Assembly (NCBI GenBank): GCA_964036315.1
Contig: OZ038507.1
Location: 57,264,223 to 57,328,222, forward strand
Source of the DNA: Acanthosepion esculentum
Taxonomy: Eukaryota; Mollusca; Cephalopoda; Sepiida; Sepiidae
Reading direction: 5' to 3'
DNA: 64,000 bases
Shown here: piece by piece, positions 50,057 through 59,800 of the stretch
Layout of the letters: every line of letters starts with the position of its first letter
Numbering within the stretch: position 1 is the first letter of the stretch
Notes under the pieces: model-generated
The model's database searches: none
What the model saw: only the letters and a program-made list of their open reading frames with translations
Told to the model about the DNA's origin: nothing
Position numbers and translations under genes: made by a program

Positions 50057-50712
50057 AGTGGGGTTGACATAAAACCATTTTAACCTGTTCTCTTTCCAGC
50101 TGAATAACTCAAAGGGTTTTTCAGTGATTCTTACAACAAATGGTGTCAAGATGGCCAAACGTCTTATCTGAAAACCTGGCAAAAAGTAACTCAATTAGTC
50201 AATTTTTTTTTAGATTTTAAACATTTTGTGGGATGGACAATTATCCCGGTATGTTTAAAATGCATATGTGAATATGCTATCGTTGCTGTATTTCTGTTGT
50301 TTTTTGGCACGAAAATTGCGGTAAGCTTTCAAATCCCACCCGCTGTCGTTGTGTTCGGTTTAAATCAATACTCTTTAAAAATTGTGATTCCATCTCGACA
50401 CCCTCCAACCAGCTATGGGCTAAATAGCAGGACAGACTAGGTTCCCTAGCTGTGGTTGTAAACCATTCTGGAAGAACAATTATAAATTTAAACTCAGTTA
50501 GGTGGTAAAAAACACGTAATCCAATAGGAACCTAATTGCTGCAAATCCAGAGCAGTAACATGTATCCTGGTGAGGCTGCGGACCTAGCGTGGTGAAGCTG
50601 TGGAATTAGAACGGCGAGGACTTGGTACTATAATTCACAGGGGAGTCAACAGCGTTAGCATCGATACAAACACAAATGGGAGCACGGTGTGGATGAAAAC
50701 AATAGAGGGTAT
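50057..50712. other. Unassigned DNA with a SINE-related motif
   Basis: Upstream side of the Tc1-like relic, then AT-rich DNA. At about 50,411-50,440 CAGCTATGGGCTAAATAGCA matches the motif in the SINE-like pair at 36.9-37.4 kb. A plus-strand frame of 70 codons at 50,228 has no recognisable domain. Confidence 0.35.
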
Positions 50713-50781
50713 AAATGAGAAGAAAGAAAGAAAGAAAAAAAGAAAGAAAGAAGCGGTCGAAACCACAACGTATAGAAATGA

Positions 50782-50818
<37 letters not shown>

Positions 50819-51048
50819 AGCGGTCGAAACCACAACGTATAGAAATGAGAAGAAAGAAAGAAAGAAAGAAAGAAAGAAGCTGTCGAAACCACAACGTATA
50901 GAAATGAGAAGAAAGAAAGAAAGAAAGAAAGAAAAAAAGAAAGAAAGAAAGAAAGAAGCGGTCGAAACCACAACGTATAGAAATGAGAAGAAAGAAAGAA
51001 AGAAAAAAGAAAGAAAGAAGCGGTCGAAACCACAACGTATAGAAATGA

Positions 51049-51085
<37 letters not shown>

Positions 51086-51300
51086 AGCTGTCGAAACCAC
51101 AACGTATAGAAATGAGAAGAAAGAAAAAAAGAAAGAAAGAAAGAAAAAAAGAAAGAAAGAAAAAAAGAAAGAAAGAAAGAAAGAAAGAAAGAAGCGGTCG
51201 AAACCACAACGTATAGAAATGAGAAGAAAGAAAGAAAGAAAAAAGAAAGAAAGAAAAAAAGAAAGAAAGAAGCAGTCGAAACCACAAAGCATAGAAATGA

Positions 51301-51333
<33 letters not shown>

Positions 51334-51700
51334 AAAAAAGAAAAAAGAAAGAAAAAAGAAAGAAAGATGCGATCGAAACCACAACGTATAGAAATGAGAA
51401 GAAAGAAAGAAAGAAGCGTTCAAAACCACAAAGCATAGAAATGAGAAGAAAGAAAGAAAGAAAGAAAAAAAGAAAAAGAAAAAAAGAAAAAGAAAAAAGA
51501 AAGAAAAAAGAAAGAAAGATGCGATCGAAACCACAACGTATAGAAATGAGAAGAAAGAAAGAAAGAAGCTGATCAATAACTACAAATACAGATGAAAAGA
51601 AAGAAAGAAAGAAGGGAGCTGATGAAATAACAAATAATACAGATGAGAAGAAAGAAAGAAAGAAAGAAAGAAAGAAGCTGATGAAATAACAAACAAAAAA
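50713..51700. repeat. Compound GAAA microsatellite with a recurring 30-bp core
   Basis: About 14 cycles of a core GTCGAAACCACAACGTATAG-AAATGAGAA alternating with (GAAA)n runs of different length. Cores begin near 50,757; 50,823; 50,881; 50,960; 51,020; 51,090; 51,197; 51,277; 51,371; 51,418; 51,523; 51,569; 51,617 and 51,677, with the last three decayed. Long open frames on both strands here (up to 381 codons) are artefacts of the repeat. Confidence 0.95.
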
Positions 51701-52029
51701 GAAAGAAGGAAAGTTTATTTGCCATAATATAACTAATTTTGTTTTCATCACAGAACTGAAGCCAATTCTTGTTCAGTATTAAACGTAAATTTAATGTGAT
51801 AAATACTGGAATTGTCCTTAAATGCTGAAGAATATCATCTTTTCATTAATAAGAAAAAATAGAACTTTGCCCGTTTTTTAAATATCAGATAATAAGTAAA
51901 TTTCTATTCATATCTAAAGGCCGTTTGTCTCAACAGGGAAATATATCAAAACGATGAACAAATAAAAGAAAAAAAAATGCGGGGAGGATTGTAATGGAAG
52001 AAATGGACGCGATAAAAGCAAGAAAGAAC
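51701..52029. other. Unassigned AT/purine-rich DNA
   Basis: No gene, RNA or repeat recognised. Confidence 0.4.
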
Positions 52030-52260
52030 AAAAACATAGGAGAAAACAAATGTAAAGAAGATGGCGGCAATTGCAGCTGGGCCGGAAACGAAATCTAACG
52101 AAATCAATAAACGTCGAGGAAAGAGGCAAGGATCGAAGGAAAAAAAAAAGTAACAAAAATGTTAGATAAAATGGGGAATCATTTGGAAAAATAAAGCTGA
52201 ACAAGTAAACAAGAAAGCAGAAGGAATTATATTTTTGCGCATGCGTTTGGCTGGAGTTAA
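52030..52260 (+). promoter_or_regulatory. Candidate promoter-like motif cluster (YY1, NRF-1)
   Basis: AAGATGGCGGC at 52,058-52,068 is an exact match to the YY1 consensus often found at the start of animal housekeeping genes. TGCGCATGCG at 52,236-52,245 matches the NRF-1 core palindrome. GGGCCGGAAAC at about 52,079-52,089 is ETS-like. All lie within 190 bp in otherwise AT-rich DNA. No TATA box or gene downstream is evident, so this could be a true promoter of an unseen gene with a short first exon, or coincidence. Confidence 0.3.
52061..52153 (+). CDS. Candidate short first exon or 30-codon ORF
   Basis: The ATG inside the YY1-type motif has a favourable context (AAG before, G after) and opens 30 codons: MAAIAAGPETKSNE, INKRRGKRQGSKEKKK, then TAA at 52,151-52,153. 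The Ala-rich start and basic tail look like a protein N-terminus. A weak splice donor (AAAAA|GTAACA at 52,150) could cut before the stop. I recognise no family. With no downstream exon identified this remains speculative. Confidence 0.15.
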   Translation: MAAIAAGPETKSNEINKRRGKRQGSKEKKK

Positions 52261-53040
52261 CAATAGTCACCATTTTTTGTCTTTTTGAGAGAAAAAATTA
52301 TGGATTCTTTTATGCTTTTCATTGTTGAAGATCGGTTTCTTACTTTCTTGTTTCTTTTTTTGTCACATTACGTTTATCCTCGTCTTTCATTCTTTCGTTC
52401 TCCTGTTTGCCCCACCTTATCCTCTTTCCTTCCAGCTTTTTTTAATTCTTCATAGGTACACACGTTTAATCATAGTGTATTTTCTTTCTTTCTTATTCTT
52501 TCTCTTCTGCTCTTTCTCTCTTTTTCTTTTCATATATACTCTTTGTTGCATCATCCGCGTCTTTCTTTCTTTGTCTCTTTCTTTCATTCTATCTTTCTTT
52601 CGTCTGCTTATCTTGTTTCATTTATACATTTTTCTCTTTTATTCTCATTTCTTTCTTTTTTTCTTTCTTTCTTTTCTTATATTCTTTGTTGCTTCTTTCG
52701 CGTCTTTCTCTTTCTTTCTTTCTTTCTTCTCCTCTGTATTATTTGTTCTTTTTATCCGTGTTTATCGTTCTTTTTTTATTTTTTCTTTCTTTCATCTGAT
52801 TTACATTCTTTGTTGTTTCTATTCGATTATAGTTTTCTTTCTCTCTTTCTTTCATTCTTTCATCTACTTATCTTGTTTCATATCTACGTTTTTCTCCTTT
52901 CCTTTCTTCTTTCCTTCTTTCTTTCTGTCGATTTGTTTCATTTTCTCTTCATTGTTACTTTTTCCTTCAGAGGTTTTGCTTATTTCTTTCTTTCTTTCTT
53001 TCTTTTTTTCTTTCTATAATTTTGGGTTCTATATTCTCCC
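52261..53040. repeat. Pyrimidine-rich TTTC/TTTA tract
   Basis: About 780 bp of irregular TTTC, TTCT and CTTTCTTT runs on the plus strand with repeating phrases such as ATTCTTTGTTG and TCTTGTTTCAT. Phenylalanine- and serine-rich open frames up to 258 codons are artefacts of composition. Confidence 0.85.
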
Positions 53041-53540
53041 CAACTTTCTAAATTTTCCACCCCCGCAGCGCCCTGGGCATAATCCCACCCCACTTTGACT
53101 CGACTTCCATTCCCAATTCTTCCTCCTGTAATAAATGAAGATTACATATTAGACGTCACGTTATTACTCGTGTCTCTTATCGCTGTCGTCGTTGTCGTTA
53201 TTACGGTACTTTTCGTTTTAGCCTCTTTTCCTTCTGTTGTTGTGGTTGTTGTTGCTAATTTTATTTCCCGCCCAAGCTGGCCTCGTCTGCCGCCAACAGG
53301 AAGCCTGAGAGGACGGCGTTCGGAAGATAAAAACACCAGAATAAAATGGAAGCCGAAAGAGAAGACAACGAGCCACGCACAAAAAAAAAAAAAAGATAAA
53401 GTGAACAAAGAGAAAACAAAAAGAGAAAAAAAAAAGTTTTGTTTTTCTATTTTTGTTCTTGTCTTTTTTTTACTCCTCGGCGAATATAAGGCTAAGAAGA
53501 AGGAAAAGGATCCAATATGAAAGTCTTTTAATTCATAATA
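53041..53540. other. CpG-richer unique segment, no supported gene
   Basis: Contains CCCCGCAGCGCCCTGG, GTCGTCGTTGTCG and a GC-rich block around 53,270-53,370 (TGCCGCCAACAGG, GGACGGCGTTCGG). A plus-strand frame of 141 codons (53,095-53,520) has a hydrophobic Val-rich stretch then Lys-rich sequence from A-runs; I do not regard it as a gene. It may be part of the same unique island as the motif cluster at 52.1 kb. Confidence 0.25.
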
Positions 53541-53990
53541 TAGACAAAAAAATAAAAAAAAAATATATAGACTCACGTGCATATATATATGAAATCTGAA
53601 AGTTAGACAGAAAGTAATAGTCATGTGCTATGATGTTGGAAAAAAAAGTCGGGGCAGAATATGTCATTGTCAGTAATTTGAGATTATCAGGATAGAACAA
53701 GTTTGAGGGGTGTGGAAATGGGACCGACCATCAGCCAGCGGCCATGATGAGTTTCTAATCATGTGGGTTAAGGGGCAAAAAGACATAATGAGATAAAAAC
53801 ATCATCGAATTGCTTTTACTTTTGCATCTCGCCTGATTTTTTTCTAATTAAGAACTTCTTTTTGTCCTTTCTTTTCTTTTTCGCTTTGCGTGGTCTTCGT
53901 TTTATTCAGCGTTTGTTCCCTCCACCAGTCTCCGTTTCATTAGCTGATTGTTTCTTTAGTTTTCTTAAAAGTACCTGTCTCCTACCTTTT
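53541..53990. other. Unassigned DNA
   Basis: A short TA run at about 53,580-53,590, then mixed sequence with no feature that I recognise. Confidence 0.4.
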
Positions 53991-54905
53991 GATTGACTGA
54001 TTCTTTCTTTCTTTCTTTCTTTATTCTTTCTTAATTTATCTATCTATCTATTGCAATTTCTCATATTTTTTCATTTTTCTTTCTTAGTTCTGTCTTTCTT
54101 TATCTATCTATCTAACTTTGTTTTTTTTCTTTCTTTATCTAACCTTGTTTCTTTTTTCGTTCTTTATCTATCTTTGTTTCTTTTTTCTTTCTTTGTCTAA
54201 CTTTGTTTCTTTTTTTCTTTCTTTGCCTAACTTTGTTTCTTTTTTTCTTTCTTTGTCTATCCATCTAACTTTGTTTCTTTTTTTCTTTCTTTGTCTATCC
54301 ATCTAACTTTGTTTCTTTTTTCTTTCTTTGTCCATCTATTTAACTGTTTTTTTCTTTCTTTATCTATCTATGTAACTTTGTTTCTTTTCTTTCTTTATCT
54401 ATCTAACTTTGTTTCTTTTTTCTTTCTTTATCTAAATTTGTTTCTTTTTCTTTCTTTATCTATCTAACTTTGTTTCTTTTTTCTTACTTTATCTATCTAT
54501 CTATCTACTGCAGTTTATTCATATTTTTTTCATTCTTTCTGCTTTTCTTTCTTATTTTTTCTTAATCTGTCTATCTAAACGTATCCACATCTATCTATCT
54601 ATCTATCTAATTCTATTCCTCTCATTTTATTCATATCTATCTCTCTCACTTTCTTTCTTTTTTCTTTCTTTCTTTATCTATCTATCTATTGCAGTTTATT
54701 CATATTTTTTCATTTTTCCTTTCTTTCTGCCTTTCTTTCTCATTTTTTCTTAATCTGTCTATCTAAACGTGTCTACATCTATCTATCTATCTAATTCTAT
54801 TCCTCTCATTTTATTCAGATCTCTCTCTCTCTGTCTCTCTCTCTCTCTATATATATATATCAAAATGTGTTAATTTCTCTCTCCCCCTCTCTCTCTCTCT
54901 CTGTC
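53991..54905. repeat. Compound TTTC, TATC and CT microsatellites
   Basis: Alternating (TTTC)n and (TATC)n with a recurring phrase AACTTTGTTTCTTTTTTCTT roughly every 40-45 bp between 54,115 and 54,480. A larger block around GCAGTTTATTCATATTTTTT occurs at about 54,510 and 54,691. (CT)n, (TA)n and (CT)n follow at about 54,817-54,902. Confidence 0.9.
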
Positions 54906-55385
54906 CATCGTTTTCATTATTTCTTATCTTTTTTCTTTCTCAATAATTACTCACCTTTTCTCCTTCACTAATTTTTCCTTTATATTTGCGTTTGTTTGTT
55001 CTTGTCTCTCTTTAACTCTTTCTTTCTTTCTTTCTTCTTCATTTCTTCATTTTTACTTAACGTTTTTACGTTCTTTTCTAATGTGTGTTCCTTTTGTTTT
55101 CCTTAAATTATAACATTTCTTTCTTTTTCGTTTTTTCTCCTTAATTTCTTTCTCATCTCGAATTATCCTTATCCCATTTGCATCTGCAACTAAACCGATG
55201 CCAAAGCGTTGGCAGCGACTCCTATATTTACCCACTTCTCCCCGTTACACTTTCAATTATTTCCCCTAAACTCCCTAACTCTCTTCAGAGCTGTGAGTAA
55301 ATCGTCACGTTTTATGATGAAACTTTGTCACTTGATTGAAACAGACAACGGACAAAGAGCCGCCAGCATTGACACCTTTCTCCTA
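54906..55385. other. Pyrimidine-rich to unique DNA
   Basis: Short TTTC runs, then a less repetitive segment from about 55,145 to 55,385 containing the inverted pair GCCAAAGCGTTGGC at 55,200-55,213. No gene supported; the 166-codon frame starting at 55,209 runs straight into TATC repeats. Confidence 0.35.
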
Positions 55386-55420
<35 letters not shown>

Positions 55421-55468
55421 GCAGTCTTTTTATATCTATCTATCTATCTATCTATCGCAGTCTTTTTA

Positions 55469-55500
<32 letters not shown>

Positions 55501-56875
55501 GCAGTCTTTTTATATCTATCTATCTATCTATCGCAGTCTTTTTATATCTATCTATCTATCTATCGCAGTCTTTTTATATCTATCTATCTATCTATCTATC
55601 GCAGTCTTTTTATATCTATCTATCTATCTATCTATCGCAGTCTTTTTATATCTATCTATCGCAGTCTTTTTATATCTATCTATCTATCTATCAAACGCAG
55701 TCTTTTTAAATCTATCTATCTATCTATCAAACGCAGTCTTTTTAAATCTATCTATCTATCTATCGCAGTCTTTTTATATCTATCTATCTATCTATCGCAG
55801 TCTTTTTATATCTATCTATCTATCTATCGCAGTCTTTTTATATCTATCTATCTATCGCAGTCTTTTTATATCTATCTATCGCAGTCTTTTTATATCTATC
55901 TATCTATCTATCTATCGCAGTCTTTTTATATCTATCTATCTATCTATCTATCTATCGCAGTCTTTTTATATCTATCTCTCTATTTATCTATCGCAGTCTT
56001 TTTATATCTATCTATCTATTTATCTATCGCAGTCTTTTTATATCTATCTATCTATCTATCGCAGTCTTTTTATATCTATCTATCGCAGTCTTTTTATATC
56101 TATCTATCTATCTATCTATCGCAGTCTTTTTATATCTATCTATCGCAGTCTTTTTATATCTATCTATCTATCTATCTATCGCAGTCTTTTTATATCTATC
56201 TATCTATCTATCGCAGTCTTTTTATATCTATCTATCTATCTATCTATCGCAGTCTTTTTATATCTATCTATCTATCTATCTATCGCAGTCTTTTTATATC
56301 TATCTATCTATCTATCTATCTATCGCAGTCTTTTTATATCTATCTATCTATCTATCTATCGCAGACTTTTTATATCTATCTATCTATCTATCTATCTATC
56401 GCAGACTTTTTATATCTATCTATCTATCGCAGTCTTTTTATATCTATCTATTTATCTATCGCAGTCTTTTTATATCTATCTATCTATCTATCTATCGCAG
56501 TCTTTTTATATCTATCTATCTATCTATCGCAGTCTTTTTATATCTATCTATCGCAGTCTTTTTATATCTATCTATTTCAGTCTTTTATATCTATCTATCA
56601 ATCGCAGTCTTTTTATATCTATCTATCTATCTATCGCAGTCTTTTTATATCTATCTATGTATCTATCACAGTCTTTTTATATCTATCTATGTATCTATCA
56701 CAGTCTTTTTATATCTATCTATGAATCTATCGCAGTCTTTTTATATATACCTATCTATGTATCTGTCTATCTATCGCAGTTTTTTATATCTATCTATCGT
56801 ATTCTTTTTCAATCTATGTCTATCTATCCCAGTCTTTTTATATCTAAGTTGTTTATATCTATCTATCTATCTAAT
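55386..56875. repeat. TATC microsatellite punctuated by a GCAGTCTTTTTA core
   Basis: About 45 cycles of GCAGTCTTTTTATATCTATC followed by 0 to 6 further TATC units. The cycle length therefore varies in 4-bp steps, roughly 24 to 44 bp. Cores decay toward the right end (CACAGTC, TTTCAGTC, CCCAGTC), suggesting that edge is older. Isoleucine/tyrosine/leucine/serine open frames are artefacts. Confidence 0.95.
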
Positions 56876-56987
56876 TTTAACTGACCCGCTATCTCGCCTG
56901 CTTTGCCTCTATGTTGTCCATAATTTTTACATAAAATCTGAACGTGTGTGCGCGCTTTAATAATGCAAAGAGAACTTTGATTTTGAA

Positions 56988-57240
56988 GGTCTTCGTAGCC
57001 GAGCAGTTAAAGCTCGTTAGATAAGACGGTGGTTTCTCCTGCAATGTAGGATGCAGTTTCCAATCCTGTCGGCGTATACATTTACATATTTGATAAGATT
57101 TTTCGAAAGAGGAAGCCCGTAGACAAAATAAATAATGTGCAAAATAAAATGTATAAACACTAAAAAGAAATGTCGGATTAGAAAAAAAACATTAATCACT
57201 TCGAAATTGCTTTCATTACATTTCAAATGCAAAAATGAAG
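56988..57240 (+). mobile_element. tRNA-derived SINE
   Basis: TAGCCGAGCAG at 56,996-57,006 fits the pol III A-box consensus exactly, and GTTTCCAATCC at about 57,056-57,066 is a decayed B-box at tRNA spacing. The head resembles a Leu/Ser-type tRNA with a long variable region. A related partial head is at 57,495-57,540, on the far side of a minisatellite. Confidence 0.5.
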
Positions 57241-57251
57241 AAATATAACTT

Positions 57252-57490
57252 TCGAGAAAATCTGAACGAGAGAAAATCTGAACGAGAGAAAATCTGAACG
57301 AGAGAAAATCTGAACAAGAGAAAATCTAAACGAGAGAAAATCTAAACGAGAGAAAATCTGAACGAGAGAAAATCTGAACGAGAGAAAATCTAAACGAGAG
57401 AAAATCTGAACGAGAGAAAATCTAAACGAGAGAAAATCTGAACGAGAGAAAATCTAAACAAGAGAAAATCTGAACGAGAGAAAATCTGAA
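57252..57490. repeat. 16-bp minisatellite, about 15 units
   Basis: Unit GAACGAGAGAAAATCT with a G/A variant (CTGAAC/CTAAAC). Almost perfectly periodic. It separates the SINE at 56,988 from a second tRNA-like remnant. Confidence 0.97.
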
Positions 57491-57492
57491 TG

Positions 57493-57545
57493 AAAAACGC
57501 CGGATCAGATGGTGATTTCTCCTGCAAAGTGACGGCCACTATTTT
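57493..57545 (+). mobile_element. Partial tRNA-like SINE head
   Basis: GCCGGATCAGATGGTGATTT and CTCCTGCAA align with GATAAGACGGTGGTTTCTCC and TGCAA of the SINE at 57,019-57,043. Only the middle of the head is present. Confidence 0.35.
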
Positions 57546-57616
57546 GTCCATTTCATAATATAGATATATATGAAGAAATATACACTTAAGGTGTGCTATA
57601 TTTATGGGATAAAGTG

Positions 57617-57692
57617 CTCAATATCAGAGATAGAGCGTGTGTAAATATAAAAGTGAACATTGACGTCAACACTTAGAGGCGACAGGCCTTAT
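57617..57692 (+). repeat. Dispersed repeat shared with 63.7 kb (copy 1)
   Basis: About 75 bp, CAGAGATAGAGCGTGTGTAA through CAACACTTAGAGGCGACAGG, occurs again on the minus strand at about 63,667-63,745, and a diverged trace is at about 30,180. It contains the palindrome TTGACGTCAA. It lies 125 bp from the hammerhead candidate, and the second copy also lies near a decayed hammerhead relative. Confidence 0.7.
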
Positions 57693-57753
57693 ATATATTA
57701 TTTTAAAATTAATGTTTGAACGCTGTAATCCTACTGCTCGTTCTCCTACACTT

Positions 57754-57754
<1 letters not shown>

Positions 57755-57787
<33 letters not shown>
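57755..57787. repeat. (TA)n microsatellite
   Basis: About 16 TA dinucleotides directly next to the segment holding the hammerhead candidate. The decayed relative at 63.5 kb is also bordered by a TA run on the same side. Confidence 0.97.
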
Positions 57788-57790
<3 letters not shown>

Positions 57791-57817
57791 AGGACATTAC
57801 ATCGAATAACATGTCAA

Positions 57818-57876
57818 AATCGCTACAAAATTGCATTCATGTTTCGACGCGTATCAATGCATCTCATCAGGCGATT
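57818..57876 (-). ncRNA. Candidate hammerhead self-cleaving ribozyme
   Basis: Read on the minus strand, the segment has every element of a type I hammerhead. Stem I is AAUCGC (57,876-57,871) with GCGAUU (57,823-57,818), 6 bp. CUGAUGA is at 57,870-57,864. Stem II is GAUGC (57,863-57,859) with GCGUC (57,850-57,846), 5 bp with one G-U, closed by an 8-nt loop. GAAA follows from 57,845. Stem III runs from A-U, C-G, A-U with further A-U pairs possible, and the cleavage triplet is GUA ending at 57,824. Cleavage would fall between 57,824 and 57,823. Hammerheads are known in Penelope-like elements and small circular retroelements (retrozymes) of animals; which element this belongs to is unclear. No activity is shown. 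Confidence 0.65.
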
Positions 57877-57879
57877 GTA

Positions 57880-58391
57880 AATTACTGGCGAGTGAAAGAT
57901 TTATTCAGATTTAACAAAACAAAATGCAACCTCTTTTTACGAAAAAAAAAAGAAAGGAAAAAGGTGGGGGATTCTTATAAGGTTTGTGGCCTTTACTCAG
58001 ATCAACCAAATCGAATATGACCTGCGTTAAATTTAAAATAAAATTTAAGAAATTATTTTTTATAGATTGGTCATGGCCCGTAGATTTGAAATCAGTGGCA
58101 GCAACAGACGTTAAAGAGGAGCGGATGTAAATGGATATATATTGTGCATTAGACAATGTCATTCCCTAAGAAAAAAAAAAGGAAGTGGTAATCTAAGAAC
58201 ATGCTAGACAAGTTATATGACTTGTTGGCTTCCTGCATTAAAAAAATTATAGTTGATAAATAAATAACTTTTTTAAGAAACCAGTAAATAATTTAAACAT
58301 ACAGACTTACTTCGTAAATTAATATTCAACTATTGACTAAATATTCTTTATAAAAAGGTGCTAATAACAATAACCAATCAATACAAAATAA

Positions 58392-58392
<1 letters not shown>
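57880..58392. other. Unassigned AT-rich DNA
   Basis: No gene recognised. Contains A-runs around 57,942 and 58,171 and otherwise unremarkable sequence between the hammerhead candidate and the MITE. Confidence 0.4.

Positions 58393-58393
<1 letters not shown>

Positions 58394-58452
<59 letters not shown>
58394..58452. repeat. (TA)n microsatellite left of MITE
   Basis: About 58 bp of TA dinucleotides ending at the left terminus of the inverted-repeat element. Confidence 0.97.
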
Positions 58453-58456
<4 letters not shown>

Positions 58457-58810
58457 GACCCCAAAAAACAGGAATTTTTTAAGTGCGTATTGCCAGACAT
58501 GAGCAAGTGGCAACACTACGAGACAGTGACCTTGAGCAAGTAAATATTTCGCCATTTTAGTAACAAGAATGAAATTCACAGTATCCCAGCTGAGATGTTG
58601 CATCAGTAAATAGGGGTCTCAACAGCAGATTTCAAGAATGCATTCGTATAGGAGGACGCCATCTACAGGACATAATTTAAAAAAAATGAAAATTCCATCA
58701 TTGTTCCTTAAATGGCATGTTTCAAGGTTTCAATTAGTATTAATTAAATGTTTTCCTTCCATCACTCTTGGTTTTATTGGATTGTTAAAAAGTTCCCGTT
58801 TTTTTGGGTC

Positions 58811-58814
<4 letters not shown>
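58453..58814 (+). mobile_element. Tc1/mariner-type MITE, 362 bp
   Basis: Terminal inverted repeats GGGTGACCCCAAAAAACAGG...TTTTAA at 58,453-58,482 and its inverse at 58,785-58,814 agree at 27 of 30 positions. The element is flanked by TA on both sides, the target duplicated by Tc1/mariner transposases, and sits within a TA microsatellite. Near its right part, 58,621-58,680 encodes NSRFQECIRIGGRHLQDII and a stop, resembling the C-terminus of a Tc1/mariner transposase. It is therefore an internal-deletion derivative that kept the end of the gene and depends on a transposase made elsewhere. Confidence 0.8.
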
Positions 58815-58882
<68 letters not shown>

Positions 58883-58902
58883 AACAGTCTGTTTACGGAT
58901 AA

Positions 58903-58969
<67 letters not shown>
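58815..58969. repeat. (TA)n and (AC)n microsatellites right of MITE
   Basis: TA run at 58,815-58,879 and a long AC run at about 58,905-58,968, with 25 bp of other sequence between. Confidence 0.97.
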
Positions 58970-58970
<1 letters not shown>

Positions 58971-59330
58971 TTAAGTAACGAAAATCTTGGTAATCCGTAT
59001 GGATAATCTCAAGGAGGTTGAAATCCTGAGAGCTCAATATTAAGTCAGAGCAAATAATTTACTTTAAAGAAAATATACACCACTTTAAGGCTCCATTGGT
59101 TATAAATTATTTCAACAGAGAAATTTATTTTTTCTGGATCTTTAGACTTCAATAAAAAAGGTGAAATGAAAAAAATAGATTGAAAATTTACTCTTTTGAA
59201 GGCCAGTCTTATGCTTATATAAGGTGACATAGAGGGTGTGAGAGACGTGGCCGAGTTTAGAGAGGGAAGGGAAAGTTTTAAAGTTTATTTTTATTTTTAT
59301 TACAATACTTAATATTGAGGAGGAGGACAT
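58970..59330. other. Unassigned AT-rich DNA
   Basis: No gene or repeat recognised between the AC microsatellite and the inverted-repeat structure. Confidence 0.4.
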
Positions 59331-59336
59331 AAGGAT

Positions 59337-59800
59337 CAGACTATTGTCCTCATCTTTGTCGCCATATTTATTACAACATTTCGGCCTTTCAGTATCTGTC
59401 TATATTTCTGAGATGAGGTATTATGTACACTATTTACATTATTCAGACTATTGTCCTCATGTTTGTCGCCATATTTATTACAACATTTCGGCCTTTCAGT
59501 ATCTGTCTATATTTCTGAGATGAGGTATTATGTACACTATTTACATTATTCAGACTATTGTCCTCATCTTTGTCGCCATATTTATCACAACATTTCGGCC
59601 TTTCAGTATCTGTCTATATTTCTGAGATGAGGTATTATGTACACTATTTACATTATTCGGACTATTGTCCTCATCTTTGTCGCCATATTTATTACAACGT
59701 TTCGGCCTTTCAGTGTGTGACTATATTTCTGAGATGAGGTATTATGTACACTATTTACATTATTCAGACTATTGTCCTCATCTTTGTCAGTTATCAGTTA
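59337..59800. repeat. 107-bp tandem repeat in left arm, four copies
   Basis: CAGACTATTGTCCTCAT starts at 59,337; 59,444; 59,551; 59,658 (CGG variant) and 59,765, each 107 bp apart. The unit holds TTACAACATTTCGGCCTTTC and GAGATGAGGTATTATGTACA. Confidence 0.95.

Noticed and set aside
50606..51751. Open frames of up to 381 codons on both strands
   Set aside because: They are translations of GAAA/TTTC repeats (Phe-Leu-Ser or Lys-Glu-Arg runs) with no unique domain.
52322..53098. 258-codon hydrophobic frame resembling a membrane protein
   Set aside because: Composition follows the pyrimidine tract; no start context, homology or codon bias supports it.
53095..53520. 141-codon frame with a Val-rich hydrophobic segment
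   Set aside because: Hydrophobic part comes from GTC/GTT runs and the basic part from A-runs; no recognisable family.
56988..57075. Functional tRNA gene
   Set aside because: A-box is good but the B-box is mutated and the ends do not pair as an acceptor stem; a SINE head fits better.
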